Shown in pieces: positions 15,754-23,260 of a DNA stretch of 36,925 bases (position 1 is its first letter; each line of letters starts with the position of its first letter). The notes beneath the pieces are model-generated. The model saw only the letters and a list, made by a program, of their open reading frames with translations. It was not told the origin of the DNA and searched no databases. This DNA comes from Thermomicrobiaceae bacterium (GTDB lineage Bacteria; Chloroflexota; Chloroflexia; Thermomicrobiales; Thermomicrobiaceae): contig JADBJL010000093.1 of the NCBI GenBank assembly GCA_014874455.1, positions 1 to 36,925 of the forward strand. The letters are read 5' to 3'. The translations under genes were made by a program, and so were the position numbers.

Positions 15754-16353
15754 TCATCCGCGCCAGGTGAACCGGCTGATCATCCCGGAGTCGCCTTCCC
15801 ACGGGCGCATCTCGGGATCAGACCACCGGCTGCCGGTCGTCTTGGCCGGTTGCCCCTCTTCGACCGCGAAGACGGCCATCGCCTCGGCGGCTTCCACCTT
15901 CGTCGCCCGGCCAGCCGAGTCCTTCCGCGGAGCCCACTGCAACCGGCCCGCCTGCCCGATCGTAGCGGTTATGACGTCGTTGCGCTGCAGATTGATCTCA
16001 GTCACGGCGGTCGGAAGGAGCTTCCCGACGGCTGGCCCGAGCGCGGACATCGGCCCGCCCTTCTGGCCCGAGAAGATCGCTTCCAGCTCGCGCCGCTGCT
16101 CTTCGCTGGCCCGGGCGTCGATGTAGAAGCGGATCGTGAAGTTACCGCCAGCGAACGGGCCGGGGATGTTGCCAGCCATCACGACGCGCCGGCCGGACAG
16201 GTCGACGCCGTCGGAGCTTCCTCGCTCGATATCGAAGAGGATCGCGGTCCCGCACCAGCCCTGATCCGGCTGGACGCTCAGATCGAGCCAGCATGGGCAC
16301 AGCAGCGTACAGTTGCACACCTCGAGCATCTGTCCCGAGACCTGCCACGCCAT
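15754..16353 (-). CDS. DUF1326 domain protein
   Basis: This 199-residue soluble protein matches DUF1326. The N-terminal 'EVCNCTLLCPCWL' supplies four cysteines in a CxC...CxC arrangement, the hallmark of the family and a plausible soft-metal site. The rest is predicted mostly beta, with 'GPFAGGNFTIRFYID' in the centre. There is no signal peptide. The ATG at 16353 has an excellent AAAGGAGG site 7 nt upstream. It is the first gene of a two-gene operon with DUF2182. Function is unproven; copper or other thiophilic metal handling is an inference from the cysteine motif and the membrane partner. Confidence 0.85.
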   Translation of the reverse strand: MAWQVSGQMLEVCNCTLLCPCWLDLSVQPDQGWCGTAILFDIERGSSDGVDLSGRRVVMAGNIPGPFAGGNFTIRFYIDARASEEQRRELEAIFSGQKGGPMSALGPAVGKLLPTAVTEINLQRNDVITATIGQAGRLQWAPRKDSAGRATKVEAAEAMAVFAVEEGQPAKTTGSRWSDPEMRPWEGDSGMISRFTWRG

Positions 16354-16386
16354 CGTCTTCCTCCTTTGAAGGCAGAGAAACGCCAC

Positions 16387-16635
16387 GAGGGAGATATAGA
16401 GCGTGGGCGATCGGCCGAACAGGTCAAACGCTGCTCAATACGTATTCACTTTGCGCTCACCGGCCTTCGCGCAATACGGGCTTACGCGCGTCGACCCGAG
16501 CCTGGCGAGCAGCGGTAAAGCAAATCCGGCGCGACTCCTCAGCGCCGCGCCGGATAGCGGAGTCCGGTTGTGGTCTGGGATGAAACTCCAACCTGTCGCG
16601 CGGCAAGGGCTATGGCCCTTCCACGCTCACCGCCG
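16387..16635. other. Intergenic region between DUF1326 and NlpC/P60 genes (terminator, no gene)
   Basis: This 249-bp stretch holds the hairpin of 16524-16555 and presumably the promoter of the DUF1326-DUF2182 pair. A minus-strand TTGACC (16427-16422) and TATATC (16397-16392) are present but 24 nt apart, too far for a normal promoter. No coding sequence is convincing. Confidence 0.5.
16515..16555 (-). terminator. Intrinsic terminator after the NlpC/P60 gene
   Basis: ATCCGGCGCG and CGCGCCGGAT (16524-16533 and 16546-16555) form a perfect 10-bp stem. Read on the minus strand the stem is followed by TTTGCTTT, a moderately T-rich tail. It lies about 80 nt past the stop of the wall hydrolase gene. 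Confidence 0.6.
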
Positions 16636-17937
16636 TCAGGTGCCCAACCGGCGTGCCGTGTAGAAACGGGGCCCCCAGTACCCGTCCCAGAGGTTACTGA
16701 TGATCACGCCCGTCGTCTCATTGGAGGAATGGATGAACTGGCCATTGCCGATGTAGATGCCATTGTGCGAGAGGCCCCAGGTATACGTGTTCTGGAAGAA
16801 CACCAGGTCGCCTGGCTGCAGGTTGCTGGGATCGACGTAGACCCCGCTCACGGCTTGCGCCTCGAGGCTGCGCGGGAACCCACCGCCGGTCACCTGGTTC
16901 ACCACGTAGTAGACGAAGCCCGAGCAGTCGAACCCCGCTGGAGTCGTGCCACCCCAGAGATAGGGATAACCGAGATACTGCATTGCGGTGGCAACGATCT
17001 GCTCGCCGATACCGCTGGCTGGAGCCGGGGTACCCTGCCCGCTGCTTTCCGGGTTCGCCGGTGCTGCCGTGCTCTGCGCCGTCGGCTGTGCTGGCTCCTT
17101 GTCCGTCGGCGCAAGGTAGCCACCGTGCGCCCATCCCTGGAGACCGGCATAGTCCACACCCCACCAGGTGATCCCCTGGTCGTCCGTGCGCGGGCCGGCG
17201 ATTACCCGCATGACGGCGCCCTCGGGCGCGATCGTCGCGATCGCGGCACCGTAACCGGCGTCGTACCGGATATTGAGACCCTGCCCGTCTGTGTTGGTAA
17301 CGACGACGTTGCCTCCGACGACGATGCCTGAGGACGTCGGCAGTTGAGTCGTCGCCTGCGCCTCCTGACTTCGAGCCGCGGACTCACCCAGCTTGACGGC
17401 CAGGAAAGCGCTGAAGGCATACCCGGCGACGCCGGCATAGCTCACCTGGGCCCAACTGTTGCCCTCACTGTCGCGGGTCGTCTCTCCCACGACGGTCACC
17501 TCAGCTCCCTCGGGGATGACCGTCAGTGTCGCTGCCGCAAAGCTCGCCCCGTCGCGCAGCCGCAGCCCATGCCCCTCGGTGCCCTGAATGATCGCCACGT
17601 CCCCCGGTGACGGCACAGCTCGAGCCAGGAAATCGCTGAGCACCCACCCGCTCACACCACCACGACTGACCTTGTACCACAACGTGCCGTCCGCAGCCGT
17701 CTCCGGCCCGGCTTCGACGAGCACGCGCGTCCCCTCTTCGAGCGCGGTTAGCACCGTCGCCTGGAGGCCCGGCTCCGCGCGAACGTTCACACCGTCTCCG
17801 TTGGTGTGGCTGACGACACCGGCACCGCCGATGACGAGATCAGTATCGGCGAGTGCGACAGGCGCAGTAAGGAGCGCCGCAACAATCGAGACCAGAACCG
17901 CGTACACCCACGTGGGGCGCTGTCGCCGCTTCCCCAA
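16636..17937 (-). CDS. Secreted cell-wall hydrolase: three SH3-like domains plus NlpC/P60
   Basis: This 433-residue protein has a signal peptide (about 1-30, 'APVALA'), three bacterial SH3-like repeats (about 35-110, 112-183, 199-276; each with 'G.GL.IR..' as in 'GDGVNVRAEPG'), a Pro/Ala/Gln linker and a C-terminal NlpC/P60 peptidase (about 310-433). Catalytic residues are Cys338 in 'FDCSGF', His391 in 'LSHNG' and His403 in 'QFIHSS'. It should cleave the peptide stems of peptidoglycan or another surface polymer outside the membrane. The start is TTG 17937 with GGGGAGG 4-5 nt upstream. A long leader and a promoter lie upstream; a stem-loop terminator follows. Confidence 0.88.
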   Translation of the reverse strand: MGKRRQRPTWVYAVLVSIVAALLTAPVALADTDLVIGGAGVVSHTNGDGVNVRAEPGLQATVLTALEEGTRVLVEAGPETAADGTLWYKVSRGGVSGWVLSDFLARAVPSPGDVAIIQGTEGHGLRLRDGASFAAATLTVIPEGAEVTVVGETTRDSEGNSWAQVSYAGVAGYAFSAFLAVKLGESAARSQEAQATTQLPTSSGIVVGGNVVVTNTDGQGLNIRYDAGYGAAIATIAPEGAVMRVIAGPRTDDQGITWWGVDYAGLQGWAHGGYLAPTDKEPAQPTAQSTAAPANPESSGQGTPAPASGIGEQIVATAMQYLGYPYLWGGTTPAGFDCSGFVYYVVNQVTGGGFPRSLEAQAVSGVYVDPSNLQPGDLVFFQNTYTWGLSHNGIYIGNGQFIHSSNETTGVIISNLWDGYWGPRFYTARRLGT

Positions 17938-18135
17938 TCGACCTCCCCTTCCCTAGGTCAACGAGTTCGCTGGCGCCTTGGGCACCTTGGTGGTACGCGT
18001 CACTTGTCTTGAGTCTCACCTCCCAGTTCGTCCGGGAAACGAACCACCTGCCGGCTTGCGTCGGGCCCTGTCCCCCTCTGTCTCGAACCAGCGGGCGATT
18101 CTCCGGCGTCCCCCAGGAGCAGCCTCATTGCTCGC
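17938..18135 (-). promoter_or_regulatory. Long structured 5' leader of the NlpC/P60 gene (possible riboswitch)
   Basis: About 200 nt separate the promoter from the TTG start. The leader is rich in G runs and contains a hairpin with arms GTTCGT/ACGAAC (18026-18031 with 18039-18044). On the minus strand the segments GGGGGAC, GAATC, GGGCCCGA and CCGGCAGGTGG occur in that order (about 18115 down to 18045), a weak echo of ydaO-type c-di-AMP riboswitches, which often precede genes of this kind. The match is too poor to call. No open frame of note is present. Confidence 0.3.
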
Positions 18136-18165
18136 AGGCTACCACGACCTGAACGCTCCTGTCAA
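18136..18165 (-). promoter_or_regulatory. Promoter of the NlpC/P60 gene
   Basis: On the minus strand a perfect TTGACA (18165-18160) is followed after 18 nt by TAGCCT (18141-18136). It would produce a leader of about 190 nt before the TTG start at 17937. Confidence 0.55.
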
Positions 18166-18235
18166 CTCTCGATCCAGTACCTGCGTCCTTCTGGCATGAA
18201 GGCTGGAGAGCGACACCTGTACCAGGACAAATCCA

Positions 18236-19000
18236 TTACCACGTTTGCCGAACCGGCAAACCCCGTTCGGCGAGGTACCGCTTCACCTCGGCAATGCGGT
18301 GCTGGCCGAAATGGAAGATCGATGCTGCCAGCACCGCGTGTGCCCCGCCGACAGCCAGCGCCTCGTACAGGTGCTCCAGCGTCCCGGCTCCCCCTGATGC
18401 GATCACGGGCACCGGCACGGCGTCGACCACGGCGCGCACGAGCTGCAGATCATAGCCGGCCTGGGTACCGTCAGCGTCCATGCTCGTCAGGAGGATCTCG
18501 CCAGCCCCGAGCTCGACCCCTCGACGCGCCCAGGCGACCGCGTCGAGGCCTGTTGGACGCCTTCCCCCGTGCGTGTAGACTTCCCAGCCTCCGTCTCCCC
18601 GGCGGCGCGCGTCGATTGCCAGCACCACGCACTGGCTCCCGAACCGACGCGCACACACCTCGATCAGGCGCGGATCCGCCACCGCAGCACTGTTCACGCT
18701 CACCTTGTCGGCCCCGGCACGCAGTAGCCGGTACATATCGTCCGGCGTACGCACGCCGCCACCGACGGTGAGGGGGATGAACACTTGCCGTGCGGTACGG
18801 CGCACGACCTCGACCATCGTGTCGCGTCCGTCGCTCGTCGCTGTGATGTCCAGGAAGACGAGTTCGTCCGCCCCTTCCTGATCGTAGCGGGCCGCGAGCT
18901 CCGCCGGGTCACCGGCATCGCGGAGCTGCACGAACTGGATCCCTTTGACGACACGGCCGCCGGTCACGTCGAGGCAAGGGATCACGCGCCGCTTCAGCAT
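18236..19000 (-). CDS. hisF: Imidazole glycerol phosphate synthase, cyclase subunit HisF
   Basis: This 254-residue TIM-barrel enzyme uses ammonia from HisH to convert PRFAR into imidazole glycerol phosphate and AICAR in histidine synthesis. The N-terminus 'RRVIPCLDV' with Asp11 and the second catalytic Asp130 in 'LAIDARR' are present, as are the phosphate loops '[11 protein letters not shown]' and '[15 protein letters not shown]'. Length is typical. It is the last gene of the thirteen-gene run; its ATG overlaps the stop of the coiled-coil gene by 1 nt (TGATG), with GGGAGAG about 8 nt upstream. Confidence 0.97.
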   Translation of the reverse strand: MLKRRVIPCLDVTGGRVVKGIQFVQLRDAGDPAELAARYDQEGADELVFLDITATSDGRDTMVEVVRRTARQVFIPLTVGGGVRTPDDMYRLLRAGADKVSVNSAAVADPRLIEVCARRFGSQCVVLAIDARRRGDGGWEVYTHGGRRPTGLDAVAWARRGVELGAGEILLTSMDADGTQAGYDLQLVRAVVDAVPVPVIASGGAGTLEHLYEALAVGGAHAVLAASIFHFGQHRIAEVKRYLAERGLPVRQTW

Positions 19001-20124
19001 CAGTGCGACTCTCCCGCTCGGCTGTCACCGCGCTCGACCGCCTGCCGCGCCTCGATCACTCGCTCGAGCTCTTGCTGCGCCTGCTCAAGACGCCAACGCG
19101 CCCGCTGCTCATGGAGCCGCCACAGCTCGTTCCGCAGTTGGCGGTCGATCTCACGCAGTTCTTCGAGTTTGACCTCGATCAGGTCGACACGATAGGCCAA
19201 CTCGCGATCAACCGCAGTGAGTTGCTCGAGTTGTTCGCTGGTACGGCTGTGTCGCTGCTCTCCCAGTGCCATCAGGTCACGAAGCTGAATCTCTAACTGT
19301 TGCCGCAGTTCTTCCACCCGCTCCTCAGTCAACTCGTCGCGTTCGAGCGCGTGTGACCTCACCCGCTCGATCTCCGCAGCCAGCCGATCGATCTCGGCCG
19401 ATACCTCGCTGAAGCGAGGCTCGATAGTCTCTAAGTCTTCCCGCAGACCGTCGACCTGGGCTTGAACCATCTGCTGTCTGGCCTGACCATCCTTGATCTG
19501 CGGCTTCAGAGATTCGACCTCCTGGAACACCTCGGTGACACGCCGCCGCACGTCCTGTTCGACGATCCGCAGCCCGTCCTGGGTCTTGCCGAGCTCGCGA
19601 CCGAGCCGTTCCACCTCGAGCGTGACCGCGTCGATCGATGAGCGCAGCGACTGGCCAACGACCGAGAGCCGCTCGACGTGGGAGGCCAGGTGATCGATGA
19701 GGATGCGTAGCTCGTCGAACCGGCGCGTATCGTGGCCGGTGTCCTCCCTTTGCCTGCGCACAGCGTCGAGTAGCTCAGCGACGTGCGCCTGCAACGACCG
19801 GATCGGCCGTGTCGACTCATCGATGCGCTGTGCAAGTTCCGTGAGCTGCTGGCGGAACCGCGCCTCTTCGAGCTGGCGCGCCTGCGCAGCCTGAGCCACT
19901 TCATGCCGGTGCTGTTCGAGCGCCTGTCGCTGCTCGGCCCAGTCGGCCTCGCTCGCCTTAAGCTCTTCTTCGAGTCGAAGCTGACGACTGACCAGCTCCC
20001 GGATCAGATGGCGCAGCTCGTCGATCTGCGCCTGGAGTGCCTGCTGGCGTGCCTCCTCACGGCGGCGGCGCTCTTCCTCGCGTGCGAGATTGACCAGGTC
20101 GGCCCGCTCAGGCCGCGAATCCAT
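19000..20124 (-). CDS. Long coiled-coil protein inserted between hisA and hisF
   Basis: This 374-residue protein is almost entirely charged heptad sequence (Leu/Ile/Val with Glu, Arg, Gln), for example '[20 protein letters not shown]' near residue 16 and continuous Glu/Leu/Arg patterns to about residue 360. There is no signal peptide, membrane helix, ATP site or Cys. It should form a long rod-like dimer in the cytoplasm. It abuts hisA exactly (ATG directly after the TAG stop) and overlaps hisF by 1 nt, so it is co-translated with two histidine enzymes. I do not recognise a family beyond generic coiled coil, and any role in histidine synthesis would be speculation. Confidence 0.8.
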   Translation of the reverse strand: MDSRPERADLVNLAREEERRRREEARQQALQAQIDELRHLIRELVSRQLRLEEELKASEADWAEQRQALEQHRHEVAQAAQARQLEEARFRQQLTELAQRIDESTRPIRSLQAHVAELLDAVRRQREDTGHDTRRFDELRILIDHLASHVERLSVVGQSLRSSIDAVTLEVERLGRELGKTQDGLRIVEQDVRRRVTEVFQEVESLKPQIKDGQARQQMVQAQVDGLREDLETIEPRFSEVSAEIDRLAAEIERVRSHALERDELTEERVEELRQQLEIQLRDLMALGEQRHSRTSEQLEQLTAVDRELAYRVDLIEVKLEELREIDRQLRNELWRLHEQRARWRLEQAQQELERVIEARQAVERGDSRAGESH

Positions 20125-20871
20125 CTACCTGCGCCTTTCGTCAGCGTTAGGCTCGATCCACCAGTCCTCCGCGGTCGAGCACCGGACGCTGCCATCGTAC
20201 AGCCCGCGTCCGACGATCGCGGCTTCGACACCAGCGAGCTCGGCGAGCCGCTCCAAGTGCGCTCGCGACGCGATCCCGCCCGATGCGACGACAGCCACCC
20301 CGAGCCGAGCCACCGCCGCGACGGCGTCGAAGTTCGGCGCGCTCAAGGTGCCGTCACGCTCGATATCGGTATACACTACTCGGCGAATCCCGTGCTGCTG
20401 GGCTGCCCGGATCACCGCCTCGGCAGGGATACCCGTCGTCTCCAGCCAGCCGCGCACAGCGACTTTCCCACCCCGTGCATCGACGCCGAGCATGACCCGA
20501 TCTGCGCCGTAGCGCTTGACTGCCTGCGCCAGGAACTCGGGCGACTCCACCGCGGCAGTACCGATGACCACGCGTGTCACACCCGTCGCGAAGGCAGCCT
20601 CCAGGTGCTCGAGCGTCCTGAGACCACCACCGCACTGCACCGACATGCCGGGCACCGCGCGCACGATGCGGGCGATGAGATCGAGGTGCCTCGGGAACCC
20701 CTGCACCGCGCCATCGAGGTCGACCACGTGCAGCCAGGACGCACCGCGCTCCTGCCAGAGGCGCGCGACCGCCACCGGATCTTCGCCGTAGACGCGCTCT
20801 CGCCCGAAGTCGCCCTGGACGAGGCGCACGCAGCGTCCGGCTCGGAGATCGATCGCCGGAATCACGATCAC
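20125..20871 (-). CDS. hisA: ProFAR isomerase HisA
   Basis: This 248-residue TIM-barrel enzyme converts ProFAR to PRFAR in histidine synthesis. Asp8 in 'IPAIDLRAG' and Asp169 in 'YTDIERDG' are the catalytic pair; 'QCGGGLRTLEH' and 'VASGGIASRAHLE' are the phosphate-binding loops. In some Actinobacteria the homologue PriA also serves tryptophan synthesis; I cannot tell this apart by eye. The start is GTG 20871, overlapping the hisH stop by 4 nt. The C-terminal tail 'WWIEPNADERRR' is a little longer than usual. Confidence 0.95.
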   Translation of the reverse strand: MIVIPAIDLRAGRCVRLVQGDFGRERVYGEDPVAVARLWQERGASWLHVVDLDGAVQGFPRHLDLIARIVRAVPGMSVQCGGGLRTLEHLEAAFATGVTRVVIGTAAVESPEFLAQAVKRYGADRVMLGVDARGGKVAVRGWLETTGIPAEAVIRAAQQHGIRRVVYTDIERDGTLSAPNFDAVAAVARLGVAVVASGGIASRAHLERLAELAGVEAAIVGRGLYDGSVRCSTAEDWWIEPNADERRR

Positions 20872-21512
20872 GCGGGTGCCTCCGTTGGCTGGCGGTGTCC
20901 GGCCGCGCGGACGAGCTGCACGAAATTAGCGAGAAGCTGAAGCCCCCAACGACCGCTCTTCTCCGGATGAAATTGTGTGCCCATCACGTTTCCGCGCGCG
21001 ACGACGCTCGCGAAACGCACACCGTAGTCTGTCTCACCTGCAATCCAGTCGCGATCGCTGGGATCCGGGTAGTACGAGTGGACAAAGTAAAAGTCGGCGC
21101 CGTCAGGTATGCCGCGGAAGAGCGGGTGCTCGCGCACCTGGCGAACGGCATTCCACCCCATGTGGGGGATGGGCTGGCCACCAGGCAATCGGCGCACGAC
21201 GCCGGGAACGACGTCGAGGCACCGGTGCTCGCCACCCTCGTAGCTCAGGCTGAGCAAGACCTGCATGCCCATGCAGATTCCGAGGTAGGGCTTGCCAGAG
21301 CGAATGGCCTCGACCAAGGTAGGGATCAGGCCAAGCGAACCGAGATGCGCCATGGTGTCGGCAGCCGCGCCGACGCCTGGCACGATGACACCTTGCGAGC
21401 GGCGAATCACCTCTGGTTCCCGCGTGACCCTGGCGCCAGCGCCCACGCGCTCGAGCGCGTTGACGACGCTTGCGAGGTTACCAGCCCCATAGTCGACAAC
21501 CGCGATACTCAT
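20868..21512 (-). CDS. hisH: Imidazole glycerol phosphate synthase, glutaminase subunit HisH
   Basis: This 214-residue class I glutamine amidotransferase supplies ammonia to HisF. The nucleophile Cys80 lies in 'LGICMGMQ', and His182 and Glu184 in 'QFHPEKSG' complete the triad; the oxyanion strand 'VIVPGVGAA' is also present. The N-terminal 'IAVVDYGAGNL' is standard. The ATG at 21512 overlaps the stop of the deacetylase-family gene (ATGA), indicating translational coupling. HisH is separated from its partner HisF by hisA and the coiled-coil gene. Confidence 0.96.
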   Translation of the reverse strand: MSIAVVDYGAGNLASVVNALERVGAGARVTREPEVIRRSQGVIVPGVGAAADTMAHLGSLGLIPTLVEAIRSGKPYLGICMGMQVLLSLSYEGGEHRCLDVVPGVVRRLPGGQPIPHMGWNAVRQVREHPLFRGIPDGADFYFVHSYYPDPSDRDWIAGETDYGVRFASVVARGNVMGTQFHPEKSGRWGLQLLANFVQLVRAAGHRQPTEAPA

Positions 21513-22465
21513 CGGGCCATCCCATCGTCTGTGGAGTCATCGAGCGCGCGGAGCGTCGCCTCCACGCTCGCGGCCAGTGCAGAGAGATTGTAGCCCCCCT
21601 CGAGCACCAGAGCCAGCCGCCCGCCACACAGTGCCTCGGCCCATCGACGCGCCCGCGCCGCCATTCCGGCGAAGCCTTCTTCCGTCACCTCCATCATGGC
21701 CAAAGGGTCGTCGCGGTGCGCGTCGAAGCCGGCCGAGACCAGCAACAGCTCGGGGCGGTACTGGGCGAGGCGAGGCCCGATGACGCGGTCGAACACGTCG
21801 AGATAGCGGTCGTTGCCGGTACCCGGCGGGAGCGGCACATTCACGGTGTAGCCGAGCCCTCGCCCGCGCCCGGTCTCGTCGGCCCGCCCGGTTCCCGGGT
21901 ACAGTGGCCACTGGTGGATCGAGACGAACAGGACGCTGTCGGTCTCGTAGAAGGCGGCCTGGGTACCGTTACCGTGGTGGACGTCCCAGTCCAGGATGGC
22001 CACTCGGGCCAGGCCGCGGTGAGAAAGCGCGTGCTGGGCTGCCACCGCGATATTGTTGAAGAGACAGAAACCCATAGCCCGGTTCGGCTCGGCGTGGTGC
22101 CCGGGCGGCCGCACGAGAGCGAAAGCGCGCTCTGAGCGGCCGTCCAGCACCCGGTCGACCGCTGCGACCGCAGCGCCGACAGCGAGCAGGGCCACGTCGA
22201 ACGACGCGGGACACACGAACGTGTCCGGGTCGATCCACCCTCCGCCCGACCGCGCAAACGCCTCCACCGAGGCGATGTATGCCGGATCGTGAATCAGGGC
22301 CACCGTCTCGGCCGAAGCCGGCTCGGGTTCCAACACGGCACGATTGCCGAGCAATTCCGCCGCTCGCAGCCGCTGCAGGATCGCAACGAGCCTCGCAGGG
22401 CGTTCCGGATGGCTACCGGTCTCGTGCAACAGAAACCGCTCAGACGTGATCAGGTCGGTCGGCAT
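21509..22465 (-). CDS. Histone deacetylase family protein
   Basis: This 318-residue protein belongs to the zinc-dependent arginase/deacetylase superfamily (acetylpolyamine amidohydrolase, AcuC, class II HDAC-like). Active-site features are His123-His124 in 'RPPGHHAE', zinc ligands Asp161 and His163 in 'DWDVHHGNGT' and Asp248 in 'GFDAHRDDP', and Tyr292 in 'EGGYN'. It probably removes acetyl groups from a small amine or a lysine. It lies between an IMPase-family gene (26-nt overlap) and hisH (4-nt overlap), so it is embedded in the histidine section of the operon without a known role there. Its ATG lacks a strong ribosome site, consistent with coupling to the upstream gene. Confidence 0.9.
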   Translation of the reverse strand: MPTDLITSERFLLHETGSHPERPARLVAILQRLRAAELLGNRAVLEPEPASAETVALIHDPAYIASVEAFARSGGGWIDPDTFVCPASFDVALLAVGAAVAAVDRVLDGRSERAFALVRPPGHHAEPNRAMGFCLFNNIAVAAQHALSHRGLARVAILDWDVHHGNGTQAAFYETDSVLFVSIHQWPLYPGTGRADETGRGRGLGYTVNVPLPPGTGNDRYLDVFDRVIGPRLAQYRPELLLVSAGFDAHRDDPLAMMEVTEEGFAGMAARARRWAEALCGGRLALVLEGGYNLSALAASVEATLRALDDSTDDGMAR

Positions 22466-23234
22466 TCAGCACGTCCAGGATCTGCTGGTGGAGTTTGCCG
22501 TTCGAGGCGACACAACTCACTGACTCGAGCGTGAGCGGGCAGCCGCTGTAGTCGGTCACGACTCCCCCAGCTTCACGCACGATGAGCGCGCCAGCGGCCG
22601 TATCCCACGGGGCCAGCTCCGGTTCCCAAAAGCCGTCGAACCTCCCTGCCGCGACGTAGCACAGGTCGAGCGCGGCTGACCCATCTCTCCGAATCGCCCG
22701 GGTGAGCGTAGTGAAGCGCCCAAAGTGCGCCAGCGCCTGCTTGCGACGCTCCAGGTCGTACGGAAAGCCGGTAGCCAGCAGGGCCATGATCATCGAGTCC
22801 TGGTCTGAGACGCGAATACGCCGCCCATTCAGGAAGGCGCCGGCGCCCCGCTGCGCGACGAACAGCTCGTCCAGCACCGGCTGGTAGACGACACCGAGTT
22901 CTGGCTCACCATCGACCACAAAGGCGATGGAAACGGCGAACAGCGGATAGCCGTGCGCGAAGTTCGTGGTTCCGTCCAGGGGATCGACTACCCAGAGATA
23001 GCGCGAGTCCGATACTGAGAGGTCAGCGCCACGCTCCTCGCTCAGGATTGCATGCTCCGGGAAAGCCTCGCGAATACGCTCGAGGATAAGCTGCTCGCTC
23101 GCCTCGTCGACCTCGGTGACGAGGTTTACTGCGCCTTTGAACCGGATCTCTTGCACTCGCCCCAACCGCTCGCGGAGCAGCCGGCCAGCAGCTACTGCAG
23201 CTTCGACCGCAACGCTCCGCGGTGAATACGCCAT
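22440..23234 (-). CDS. Inositol monophosphatase family protein (possible histidinol-phosphatase)
   Basis: This 264-residue Mg-dependent phosphatase carries 'SEERG' (65-69), 'DPLDGTTNF' (84-92) and 'WDTAAG' (210-215), the three metal and phosphate motifs of the IMPase family, at normal spacing. Members hydrolyse inositol phosphate, fructose-1,6-bisphosphate or histidinol phosphate (HisN). Its place one gene upstream of hisH, in the same overlapping run, makes a histidinol-phosphatase role plausible; this is inference from context. The ATG at 23234 has GGGAGGG about 8 nt upstream. It begins 26 bp after tsaD. Confidence 0.88.
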   Translation of the reverse strand: MAYSPRSVAVEAAVAAGRLLRERLGRVQEIRFKGAVNLVTEVDEASEQLILERIREAFPEHAILSEERGADLSVSDSRYLWVVDPLDGTTNFAHGYPLFAVSIAFVVDGEPELGVVYQPVLDELFVAQRGAGAFLNGRRIRVSDQDSMIMALLATGFPYDLERRKQALAHFGRFTTLTRAIRRDGSAALDLCYVAAGRFDGFWEPELAPWDTAAGALIVREAGGVVTDYSGCPLTLESVSCVASNGKLHQQILDVLNADRPDHV

Positions 23235-23260
23235 GCTCGGTTCCCTCCCGATCTCCCGGG

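Noticed and set aside
14892-15770. A 292-codon open frame on the plus strand
   Set aside because: Antisense to the DUF2182 gene; Arg/Glu/Gln/His-rich shadow text.
16392-16427. TTGACC and TATATC on the minus strand as a DUF1326 promoter
   Set aside because: The elements are 24 nt apart, well outside the usual 16-18 nt spacing.
17938-18135. Calling a ydaO c-di-AMP riboswitch outright
   Set aside because: Only scattered short matches; the required paired elements could not be laid out.
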